DNA of 64,000 nt from Fibrobacter succinogenes (GTDB taxonomy: Bacteria > Fibrobacterota > Fibrobacteria > Fibrobacterales > Fibrobacteraceae). The notes under the pieces are model-generated. The model was given only the letters and a program-made list of their open reading frames with translations, ran no database searches and was not told the origin of the DNA. The first letter of the stretch is position 1, and each line of letters opens with the position of its first letter. The position numbers and the translations under genes are program-made. Shown one piece after another: positions 18,442 through 25,772 of the stretch. The DNA lies in contig CACXMH010000018.1 of assembly GCA_902768715.1 (NCBI GenBank), positions 1 to 64,000 of the forward strand, written 5' to 3'.

Positions 18442-19050
18442 TTAAGGGGCCCCATGGGGCGGGGCTTCCCGTTCGGGGGGAGGTGTAGGCCCGCTCTCTT
18501 GGGGGCCCCGCTTGCCATGATGGCCTTTTTTAAACTTTTCGATGTGATCTTTCAAGACCTGGCGGAACTTTTCTTGCTGTTCCTTGGTGAGAATCTTGTT
18601 GATGCTCTTGACGCCTTCGATGCGGTTATCCAGCAGGGCTTTTTGGGCGTCGAGTATTTTGACCTTGGCCGCTTCGATTTGAGCCTCGTCACCGCTGTCC
18701 AGGGCCTCTTTCAGTTCTTTTTCGGCGGACATCTTTTGTCCGAAGAGTTCCTTGAAGGCCTTGCCGGTCTCTTCGCGGTGTTTGTCCAGGGCGGTCTTTT
18801 GTTCCGGAGTCACTTGCAGCAGGGAATCGAACATGGCCGGGTGGGGCCAGTTTTTCTGGAAACCCATGCCTTCGTGACTTTTCTTGAAATGACCATCGTG
18901 TGGTGCTGCAGCCACCTTTTCGGGTGCGCCCATGCGGTCGCAAGAATGCTTGGAACAACAGTGCACGCTGCAGCATGTGCCGAGGAAGAACCCTACGGCG
19001 CAGGCAAGCACGATGAGACTTGCAACGAATAGCTTTACACAGTTTTTCAT
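18442..19050 (-). CDS. Spy/CpxP/Metal_resist-like periplasmic protein
   Basis: A 202-residue exported protein. An N-terminal membrane segment (residues 5-25) is followed by a Cys/His-rich patch (TCCSVHCCSKHSC). A helical region carries two LTxxQ-like motifs, VTPEQKTALDKHREE and LTKEQQEKFRQVLKDHIEKF, and a Pro-rich tail. This matches the Spy/CpxP/CnrX group of periplasmic chaperones or metal sensors. Its start overlaps the stop of the anti-sigma gene by one base. The order sigma factor, anti-sigma, periplasmic helical protein is the layout of CnrH/Y/X-type envelope or metal signalling, and the Cys/His patch is consistent with metal or redox sensing; this is inference. Confidence 0.75.
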   Translation of the reverse strand: MKNCVKLFVASLIVLACAVGFFLGTCCSVHCCSKHSCDRMGAPEKVAAAPHDGHFKKSHEGMGFQKNWPHPAMFDSLLQVTPEQKTALDKHREETGKAFKELFGQKMSAEKELKEALDSGDEAQIEAAKVKILDAQKALLDNRIEGVKSINKILTKEQQEKFRQVLKDHIEKFKKGHHGKRGPQESGPTPPPEREAPPHGAP

Positions 19051-19436
19051 TACTTATCCTCCTTTTTTAAGAGATAGCTGATGAATTGAAGTTCGTCTAA
19101 AGTTTCCTGGTCGGAGACGCCCTGCCCGAGGTTGCTGTACCAGTTGCTCAGAATGACGGCGCTGTCGGCTTGAGATGCGGCGACGTCGGCTGAAGCCATG
19201 TCAGATGCGGCGACCTGGTTCTTGACGGCCGGAGCGGTTTCCTGGGCGTCGATAGACCTGAGGAACAGGCTGAAACCCACCAGCAGGAAACTTGCGGCGA
19301 TGGGAATGGCGGAGAAGAAGCTGAATTTGAGCGTGCGCTCTTTTTCGGCCTTGTCGAGCCGTGCGCAGACCTTGTCCCAGGAATCTTCCCTAGGCGTAAT
19401 CCGTTCCATTTTGGAAAAGTCGATGGAATCACGCAT
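19050..19436 (-). CDS. Putative membrane anti-sigma factor
   Basis: A 128-residue protein with about 38 cytoplasmic residues (RITPREDSWDKVCARLDKAEKE in two parts), one membrane helix (AIPIAASFLLVGFSLFL) and an extracytoplasmic tail. This is the usual topology of an anti-sigma factor that holds an ECF sigma. It overlaps the sigma gene by 8 bp and the Spy-like gene by 1 bp, so translation is coupled. The sequence has no clear zinc-binding HxxxCxxC motif, so this is called from position and topology. Confidence 0.7.
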   Translation of the reverse strand: MRDSIDFSKMERITPREDSWDKVCARLDKAEKERTLKFSFFSAIPIAASFLLVGFSLFLRSIDAQETAPAVKNQVAASDMASADVAASQADSAVILSNWYSNLGQGVSDQETLDELQFISYLLKKEDK

Positions 19437-19971
19437 TTTTCTGTTTCCTTGTCAAAAAGTCCTTTACAAAGTGCCTCGCCCTGCTGAGCCTTGCCTTGAT
19501 GGTTCCGTCGGGCATGCGGTAAATCTCTGTCAAATCCTTGATGTCTAGCCCCTCGGCGTCCTTGAGCCAGAGCATGCTCCGGGTTTCGGCGGGCAGCTGG
19601 TTTAGCCCAAGGGTTAAAAGTTCTGTATCAAACTCCTGTTCCTTTTCTTCTGTGCCCAGGGAACTTTCGACGATGGCGCCCCAGTTTTCTTCTTCCAGTT
19701 CGGCATGCCTACGCTCTGCCCGGAGTTTCATGAGGCAGGCGTTGACGGTGAGCCTGTAGAGCCAGGTGCCGAGATTGCTCTCGCCACGGAATTTCTGAAC
19801 GGATCTGGGCACCTGGACAAAGACATCCATCAGTATGTCTTCGGCCTGGTCCCGGTCCTTGAGCATCCGGAAGGCGAGATTCAGCACATGACCGCTATGT
19901 TCTTGCCAGAGTATGGCAAGAGCTTCGCGGCTGCCGCTTTTCAAGCCGTTCAGGACACCTCTTTCGTTCAT
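19429..19971 (-). CDS. ECF-family RNA polymerase sigma factor
   Basis: A 180-residue sigma-70 family protein. Region 2 has NLAFRMLKDRDQAEDILMDVFVQV and the FRGESNLGTWLYRLTVNACLMKLR stretch; region 4 has LPAETRSMLWLKDAEGLDIKDLTEIYRMPDGTIKARLSRAR in consecutive parts. The ATG at 19971 gives a normal ECF length; a longer frame from a TTG at 20058 adds residues unlike sigma factors. It is the first gene of a three-gene operon with its presumed anti-sigma and a periplasmic partner, and is divergent from the GH3 lipoprotein gene. Confidence 0.92.
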   Translation of the reverse strand: MNERGVLNGLKSGSREALAILWQEHSGHVLNLAFRMLKDRDQAEDILMDVFVQVPRSVQKFRGESNLGTWLYRLTVNACLMKLRAERRHAELEEENWGAIVESSLGTEEKEQEFDTELLTLGLNQLPAETRSMLWLKDAEGLDIKDLTEIYRMPDGTIKARLSRARHFVKDFLTRKQKNA

Positions 19972-20069
19972 TCTGCTATTTGGATGTGCGTGGGTGGGGG
20001 ATGGTTGCAAAAAAATATAAATTTTGCGAGAATTCTGAAAAACGTCCAAATTATCCAACTGGAGCCAAT

Positions 20070-21242
20070 ATGAAAGGACTTTTTGTCGCCCGTTGGGCCG
20101 CCCTCGGCATGCTACTTTTTCTGTTAGACTCCTGTTCTAACGCGGATTCCTCTACCAGCGTGTCGGAGGATTGCTGCAAGGATCCTTTTACCATAGAGAA
20201 CCTGACCCTTCGGGAAAAGGTGGGCCAGATGTTTTTGGTGCGGCCGGAGGCCCTGGACACGAGCATCCACTGGAAAAGCTATACGGAGCTCCCGGATTAT
20301 AGCCTGCAGGAGGTGAATCGGACCATGCTTGCGGTAAACGAGGATTACCCCATCGGCGGCATGATTCTCTTTGCCCACAATATAAAGGACGAATCCCAGC
20401 TGGCCACCTTTATCGAAGATATCCGGAAACTGAAGGGTTTGCCCCTGCTGGCCATTGACGAGGAAGGCGGTCGGGTGGCCCGCATTGCCAACAACGGAAC
20501 GTTCGATGTGCCCAAGTACGAAAGCATGGCTGCCGTTGCCGAGGCCGGGGACCCAAGCGAGGTCTATAAGATGGCCTTTACCATCGGTTCCTATGTTCGG
20601 GAGTACGGCTTTGACATTGACTTTGCGCCAGTGGCCGACGTGAACACCAACCCGGAAAACATCGTGATTGGCCCCCGTGCTTTTTCGGACACCCCGGAAG
20701 TGGTGGCCGACATGGTGCAGGCCTATTTGCAGGGGCTTGACTCTGCAAAGGTGGTGGGGACCCTTAAGCATTTTCCTGGTCACGGTGACGTGAAGGCGGA
20801 TACCCACACGGGTTACGTGGCTACCCAGAAGACCTGGGAGGAAATGAAGACCTGCGAGATGGTTCCTTTCAAGGCGGGAATCGATGCCGGAGCCCAGATG
20901 ATCATGACTGCCCATATTGCCGCCCCGAAGGTGACGGGAAACAACTTGCCCTCCACCCTTTCGCCGGTGATTTTGCAGGAGAAATTGCGGGGTGAACTGG
21001 GTTTCAAGGGCATCATCGTGGCCGACGCCATGGACATGGGTGCCATCGTGCAGGAATTTGGCGTAGAAGAATCCGCCGTGAAAGCGATTCAGGCGGGAAT
21101 CGACATTGTGCTTTGCCCTCTTGATTTTGTGAAGGCTTTTGATGCCGTGATGGCGGCGGTGGAGAAGGGCGAAATCAAGGAATCCCGCATAGACGAAAGC
21201 GTGCGCCGGATTCTGGAGCTGAAAAAGAGTATCAAGAGATAG
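20070..21242 (+). CDS. GH3 beta-N-acetylhexosaminidase-like lipoprotein
   Basis: A 390-residue GH3 protein of the NagZ type. The family catalytic His/Asp motif KHFPGHGDVKADTH is present, as is the nucleophile region GIIVADAMDMGAI. NagZ removes N-acetylglucosamine from muropeptides. E. coli NagZ is cytoplasmic; this protein has a lipoprotein signal peptide (LLFLLDSC, Cys at about 22), so it probably acts in the periplasm, as in other Gram-negative lipoprotein relatives. It lies 2 bp before the ABC-F gene, suggesting one transcript. The start at 20070 is the ATG that gives the signal peptide. Confidence 0.88.
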   Translation: MKGLFVARWAALGMLLFLLDSCSNADSSTSVSEDCCKDPFTIENLTLREKVGQMFLVRPEALDTSIHWKSYTELPDYSLQEVNRTMLAVNEDYPIGGMILFAHNIKDESQLATFIEDIRKLKGLPLLAIDEEGGRVARIANNGTFDVPKYESMAAVAEAGDPSEVYKMAFTIGSYVREYGFDIDFAPVADVNTNPENIVIGPRAFSDTPEVVADMVQAYLQGLDSAKVVGTLKHFPGHGDVKADTHTGYVATQKTWEEMKTCEMVPFKAGIDAGAQMIMTAHIAAPKVTGNNLPSTLSPVILQEKLRGELGFKGIIVADAMDMGAIVQEFGVEESAVKAIQAGIDIVLCPLDFVKAFDAVMAAVEKGEIKESRIDESVRRILELKKSIKR

Positions 21243-21244
21243 GC

Positions 21245-23059
21245 ATGCCCATTCTTTCTGCAAAGAACCTGCTTTTGCGCATCGGGGCGAACGCCCCCTT
21301 GCTGGACAACGTGTGCTTTGATATCGAGGCCGGAGACCGGATTTGCCTGGTGGGGCGAAACGGTTGCGGCAAGAGTACCTTGCTGAAGGTGCTTACGGAT
21401 GAAATGGATTTGCAGTCCGGCGAGGTCATCAAGAAGTCCGGCTTGCGGATTTCCCGCATGATTCAGGAGATTCCCGCCCACATGGAGGGAACCGTGCGGG
21501 ACGTGGTGATGGGAGGTATATCCTCCGAGGGCCAGCACAATGCCCATGCCGAAGCGGTCCTCGGCAAGACAGGCATTGATGCCAACGCGCTGTTCGACAG
21601 CCTTTCTGGCGGGCAAAAGCGTCGCGTGCTCTTTGCCCGGGCCCTCGCGGAGGATCCGGACCTGCTTTTGCTTGACGAACCTACCAACCATCTGGACATT
21701 CCCGCCATACAGTGGCTGGAGGGAATCGTCACCCGCCTGAACTGTGCCGTTCTCTTTGTGAGTCACGACCGGGCCTTTGTCCGGAGGGTGGCTTCCCGGA
21801 TTTTTGACCTGGACCGTGGCCGCGTGCGCTGCTGGGATTTTCCCTACGACAAGTTCGTGCAGTTCAGGGACCAGGCTCTGGCCGAAGAGGAAAAGGCCAA
21901 CGCCCTTTTCGACAAGAAACTGGCCGAAGAAGAAGTCTGGATCCGTAAGGGAATCCAGGCCCGCCGCACCAGGAACGAGGGCCGGGTCCGCGCCCTCATC
22001 AAGATGCGTGAAGAACGGGCGGCCAGGCGCTCCCGGGTAGGGAACGTGAACATGCAGATTACCGAGGCGGAAAAGTCCGGCCGCCTGGTGGCGCGCCTTA
22101 CCGATGTGAACTATTCCTACGACGGCTCGCCCTTGATCAGTAACCTCACCACGGAAATTTTCCGTGGTGACCGCATAGGAATCGTGGGGCCCAACGGTTC
22201 GGGAAAGACCACGCTTTTGCGCCTGATTCTGGGGGAACTTGCTCCGGAAAGCGGAACGGTCCGGCTGGGGACGAACCTGCAGGTGGCCTACTTTGACCAG
22301 ATGCGGACCAGGCTTCGGGAAGACAAGTCCCTGGTGGAAAACATCGGCGACGGTCAGGCCTACATTACGCTGAACGGCGTGAAGCGCCATGTGCTGAGTT
22401 ACCTGCAGGACTTTCTATTTTCGGCGGACAGGGCCCGAGGCCCCATCAGTGCTCTTTCGGGCGGTGAACGGAATCGCCTGTTGCTGGCCTGCCTCTTTAG
22501 CCATCCGAGTAATGTCTTGGTGCTGGACGAACCTACCAACGATTTGGACATGGAAACTCTGGACCTGCTGGCGGACCTGATTGCGGATTACAAGGGAACG
22601 GTTTTGACAGTAAGTCACGACCGGGCTTTCTTGGATTCGGTGGCTACGGAAATATTGGCTATCGAAGAAAACGGGAATGTCTTTGAAGCGGTGGGCGGTT
22701 ACAGCGACTACGAGACTAACCGAAAACAGCGTGAAAAGGAAGCCGCCAGCGCCGCCCGTGCCAAGGCCGAAAGGGAACAGGCTCGAGGCCAGCAGGGCTC
22801 CGTCGCTGCGAGAGCTACCCCTGCCGAGGCGCCAAAAAAGAAAAAGCGCAGTTACAACGAGGAGCGGGAATACGCCGCCCTGCCCGAAAAAATCGAGACC
22901 CTGGAGGCGGAAATCGCCCAGCGCCAGACGGAACTTTCGAAGCCCGAAGTTTATACCAATGCGGCCCGGATTGTGGAGCTGCAGGGCGAAATTGCGGAAA
23001 GAGAAAAGGCCCTGGAGAGGGCCTATGAAAGGTTTGAAGAGTTGGACGCGCTAGGTTGA
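21245..23059 (+). CDS. ABC-F family ATPase (Uup-like)
   Basis: A soluble protein of 604 residues with two ABC ATPase domains and no membrane segments. Domain 1: Walker A GRNGCGKST, signature LSGGQKRR, Walker B LLLLDEPTNHLD. Domain 2: GPNGSGKTT, LSGGERNRLL, VLVLDEPTNDLD. The linker between them is charged and the C-terminal ~80 residues form a coiled coil, as in Uup. ABC-F proteins bind the ribosome E site or affect DNA transactions. The gene starts 2 bp after the GH3 gene and ends before a palindromic repeat. Confidence 0.93.
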   Translation: MPILSAKNLLLRIGANAPLLDNVCFDIEAGDRICLVGRNGCGKSTLLKVLTDEMDLQSGEVIKKSGLRISRMIQEIPAHMEGTVRDVVMGGISSEGQHNAHAEAVLGKTGIDANALFDSLSGGQKRRVLFARALAEDPDLLLLDEPTNHLDIPAIQWLEGIVTRLNCAVLFVSHDRAFVRRVASRIFDLDRGRVRCWDFPYDKFVQFRDQALAEEEKANALFDKKLAEEEVWIRKGIQARRTRNEGRVRALIKMREERAARRSRVGNVNMQITEAEKSGRLVARLTDVNYSYDGSPLISNLTTEIFRGDRIGIVGPNGSGKTTLLRLILGELAPESGTVRLGTNLQVAYFDQMRTRLREDKSLVENIGDGQAYITLNGVKRHVLSYLQDFLFSADRARGPISALSGGERNRLLLACLFSHPSNVLVLDEPTNDLDMETLDLLADLIADYKGTVLTVSHDRAFLDSVATEILAIEENGNVFEAVGGYSDYETNRKQREKEAASAARAKAEREQARGQQGSVAARATPAEAPKKKKRSYNEEREYAALPEKIETLEAEIAQRQTELSKPEVYTNAARIVELQGEIAEREKALERAYERFEELDALG

Positions 23060-23061
23060 GG

Positions 23062-23086
23062 AGATCCCCGCCTGCGCGGGGATGAC
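23062..23086 (+). repeat. Palindromic GATGAC-type repeat unit
   Basis: Arms ATCCCCGC/GCGGGGAT (23064-23083) followed by GACA lie between the convergent ABC-F and ackA genes. It belongs to the same class as 5710-5732 and 9149-9170, without a tandem tail. Confidence 0.6.
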
Positions 23087-23094
23087 AACTCGGC

Positions 23095-24267
23095 CTATTT
23101 GACCAGAGCTTCTGTATCCAGTGCAATCAGCAGCTCTTCGTTGGTGGCGACGACCATCGCGGTCGGCGTGCCGTCCTTGCTGATGATGTGGCCGGAGTTC
23201 TTGCCGTTGTCCTCGTTGCGGGCGTCGTCAATCTGGTAACCGAGCAGGGCGAGGTTTTCCATGACGGCCTTACGGACCACACGGCTGTTCTCGCCAATGC
23301 CGCCGGTGAACACCAGGGCGTCAATGCGGGGGAGCGCCATGGCGATGCCGCCGATTTCGCGGGTGAGCTTGTAGCAGAAGGTTTCGAGGGCAATTTGTGC
23401 GCCCACATGGCCTTCGCTTGCGGCCTGCGTCAAAGTACGCATGTCGTTGCTGAGTCCAGAGAGGCCGAGGAGGCCCGATTCCTTGTTCACGAGCTTGTCG
23501 AGGCGGTCAATGTCGTAGCCGTATTTCTTGCTGATGAAGAAGAGGATTGCTGGGTCGAGGCTACCGGAACGGGTACCCATGATAAGGCCATCCAGCGGGG
23601 TGAAACCCATGGTGGTGTCGGCGCACTTGCCGTTCAAAATGGCGGAGCAGCTGGAACCGTTACCGAGATGGGCTGTGATGAAGCAGCAGTCTTCTGGCTT
23701 CTTGCCCAAAATCTTGGCGGCTTCGGCAGTCACAAAACGGTGGCTGGTGCCGTGGAAACCGTAGCGGCGGATAGCATCCTTTTCGTAGAAGGAGTAGGGA
23801 ATGCCGTAGAGGAATGCCTTGCGGGGCATGGTCTGGTGGAAGGCTGTGTCGAACACGGCCACCTGGGGGAGTGTGGGGAAAAACTTGGTGGCGCATTCCA
23901 TGCCGGTAGCGTGTGCGGGCTCGTGGAGCGGGGCGAACAGGGTGATGCTACGGATGTAGTCGATGACTTCCTGGGAGACGCGCTCGCTCTTGATGTACTT
24001 GCCTCCATGCACCACGCGGTGTCCGATAGCTTCGATGGTGTCAATGAGTTTCTGTTCGGCGAGGAACTTCTGTACCTCGGCAACGGCTTCGGCATGGGTG
24101 GGGCAGTCGAAATTGAAGTCGATGTTTCCGACCGGGCCCTTGGCCTTTACGTGGCCATTCACGCCGATGTTTTCGACGAGGCCGCTGGAGATGGACTGCT
24201 TGGTCTGGGTGTCGATGACGGCGAACTTGACCGAGGAGCTGCCGCAATTAAGAACGAGTACGCGCAT
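23095..24267 (-). CDS. ackA: Acetate kinase
   Basis: Interconverts acetyl phosphate and acetate with ATP, the energy-yielding end of acetate fermentation. The 390 residues start with VLNCGSSSVKFAV, the N-terminal family signature. GHRVVHGG, the FDTAFHQTMP motif, HLGNGSS, MGFTPLDGLIMGTRSGSLDP and FTGGIGENS all follow in order. Together with pflB at 42-44 kb it forms the pyruvate to acetate plus formate route. No pta gene is adjacent. The leader, read in the gene's direction, is a mosaic repeat whose CCTA words end about 6 bp before the ATG. Confidence 0.97.
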   Translation of the reverse strand: MRVLVLNCGSSSVKFAVIDTQTKQSISSGLVENIGVNGHVKAKGPVGNIDFNFDCPTHAEAVAEVQKFLAEQKLIDTIEAIGHRVVHGGKYIKSERVSQEVIDYIRSITLFAPLHEPAHATGMECATKFFPTLPQVAVFDTAFHQTMPRKAFLYGIPYSFYEKDAIRRYGFHGTSHRFVTAEAAKILGKKPEDCCFITAHLGNGSSCSAILNGKCADTTMGFTPLDGLIMGTRSGSLDPAILFFISKKYGYDIDRLDKLVNKESGLLGLSGLSNDMRTLTQAASEGHVGAQIALETFCYKLTREIGGIAMALPRIDALVFTGGIGENSRVVRKAVMENLALLGYQIDDARNEDNGKNSGHIISKDGTPTAMVVATNEELLIALDTEALVK

Positions 24268-24271
24268 AATT

Positions 24272-24352
24272 ACTTAGGGGTTAGGATTTAGGGCCTAGGG
24301 GCTAGGGGCGTCATCCTGAACGGAGTCCGTAGGACGAAGTCGAAGGATCTAG
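24272..24352 (-). repeat. Mosaic repeat in the ackA leader
   Basis: On the minus strand a GATCCTTCGACTTCG...TTCAGGATGAC unit (24309-24350) is followed by a CCTAGCCCCTAGGCCCTAAATCC-type tandem (24274-24308, here given in part) that runs up to the ackA start. The order (GATGAC unit, then CCTA tandem, then start codon) matches 46062-46168. Confidence 0.7.
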
Positions 24353-24438
24353 ACTGGATATTTTAATTTGCATTGGGAATAATAGCATTTTGGTTTGGCG
24401 TTGGCTTTTGGGGTACGAAAAAAACTAAATTCAAGGCG

Positions 24439-24969
24439 ATGTTCAAGAAAATCGCAGAGTTTGATAACCGGGTGTCGGTGTATTGGACCAACCGTCATTT
24501 TTCGGAAAAGGTGAACGACCGGCTTCGTTTTTATGTGCGGCTTGGTGACGGCTACATCTGGGGCGCCTTTGCGCTGTTCGTTCTCGTGATGGTGGGTTGG
24601 GAAGCCTTTTTGCCCATCTTGTGGCAGGCCCTGATGGCCCTGGCGGTAAGCCTCATTATCTATGAAGTGGTAAAGCTGAACACCAAACGGCCTCGCCCCT
24701 TTGCCGCCAACCCGCAAATCAAGGCGGAAGTGCCGCCGCTGGACAAGTACAGTTTCCCCTCAGGACACACCATGAACAACTTGGCGGTGGCCAGTGCCGT
24801 CTTTTACGGCGTGCCCCAATACGGCTGGGTTATGCTGGTTCTGCCCTTGACCTGGGGGCTTTTGCGGGTGTACTTTGGGGTGCATTGGCTTACCGACATT
24901 CTGTGCGGCTTTATGCTGGGTATCGTGAGCTTTGTGCTTGGCCACTTGCTGTGGATAACGATTTTCTAA
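24439..24969 (+). CDS. PAP2-family membrane phosphatase
   Basis: A 176-residue integral membrane protein with all three motifs of the phosphatidic acid phosphatase 2 family: KLNTKRPRP, YSFPSGHTM and RVYFGVHWLTD. About four membrane segments are visible. Such enzymes dephosphorylate phosphatidylglycerol phosphate, undecaprenyl pyrophosphate or similar lipids; the substrate is not clear. The ATG at 24439 is chosen over a TTG at 24373 because the extra stretch contains no conserved motif. It is 4 bp upstream of the histidine phosphatase gene, suggesting an operon. Confidence 0.85.
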   Translation: MFKKIAEFDNRVSVYWTNRHFSEKVNDRLRFYVRLGDGYIWGAFALFVLVMVGWEAFLPILWQALMALAVSLIIYEVVKLNTKRPRPFAANPQIKAEVPPLDKYSFPSGHTMNNLAVASAVFYGVPQYGWVMLVLPLTWGLLRVYFGVHWLTDILCGFMLGIVSFVLGHLLWITIF

Positions 24970-24973
24970 GCCG

Positions 24974-25678
24974 ATGACAAACGATTTTGCAAGTGCCCGG
25001 GCATTTTTTGAATCTCTCGCTCCCGACGAGCGGGCTTACCTGCTGGTGCGACACGGCGAACGGAACCACATTACGCCAAAGGATCCGGATTACGGTGCCC
25101 ACGTGGGGCTGACGGAGCGTGGGCGGGAGCAGGCTTTTGCCTTGGGCCGTTTTGTGCGTGCCGGTGGCGAGACACCCGCCGATGTGCGTTTCTTTTCGAG
25201 CCCTGTGGGGCGTTGTGTGGAAACGGCCGAGTTTATCGGCAAGGGTTGCGGTGTCGAGAACCCCGAGGTAGAAAAACTGGACTGCCTGGCGGAATACTTT
25301 GTTCAGAATTACGTCGCCTATGAGGCTGTGCTGCGGGCGGGATTTTACGAGGGAATCTGTGAGTGGCTGAGGGCAAACTCCCGTGATGCTGAAGTGACTG
25401 GGACGCAAGACGCTGATGCTCCATTTTACCCCCTGGCGGAACGCTCCGAGGAGATGCTTTCCATGATGCTTGAAAAGGGGCATGCCCGCTTTAACGTGTT
25501 CGTGACCCACGACGCCTGGGTGGTGCCCTGCCTTACGCACTTTTGCGGCATGAGGTTTACGCCCCAGCGTTGGATGAACTTTTTGACCGGAATGGGGGTA
25601 GTGGTCGGCAGTGACGGCCAGACTGTCCGGCGGATTGTTCCTGTGACAGTACTCCCTACGGGGTGGCTTCTTTTTTAG
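24974..25678 (+). CDS. Histidine phosphatase family protein
   Basis: A 234-residue cytoplasmic protein of the phosphoglycerate mutase/SixA superfamily. The catalytic LLVRHGERNH motif lies near residues 21-30. SSPVGRCVETAEFIG and the second catalytic His in FVTHDAWVV (near 178) follow. The substrate cannot be predicted. It is coupled to the PAP2 phosphatase gene with a 4 bp gap. Confidence 0.82.
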   Translation: MTNDFASARAFFESLAPDERAYLLVRHGERNHITPKDPDYGAHVGLTERGREQAFALGRFVRAGGETPADVRFFSSPVGRCVETAEFIGKGCGVENPEVEKLDCLAEYFVQNYVAYEAVLRAGFYEGICEWLRANSRDAEVTGTQDADAPFYPLAERSEEMLSMMLEKGHARFNVFVTHDAWVVPCLTHFCGMRFTPQRWMNFLTGMGVVVGSDGQTVRRIVPVTVLPTGWLLF

Positions 25679-25772
25679 GGGTTTTGCCCGACCAGTCCAT
25701 TTACTTTGGATGTGATTTATATACATTTTGACCAATGGCCTTAACCTATCTGTAGATAATAAGAGGTTCTTT

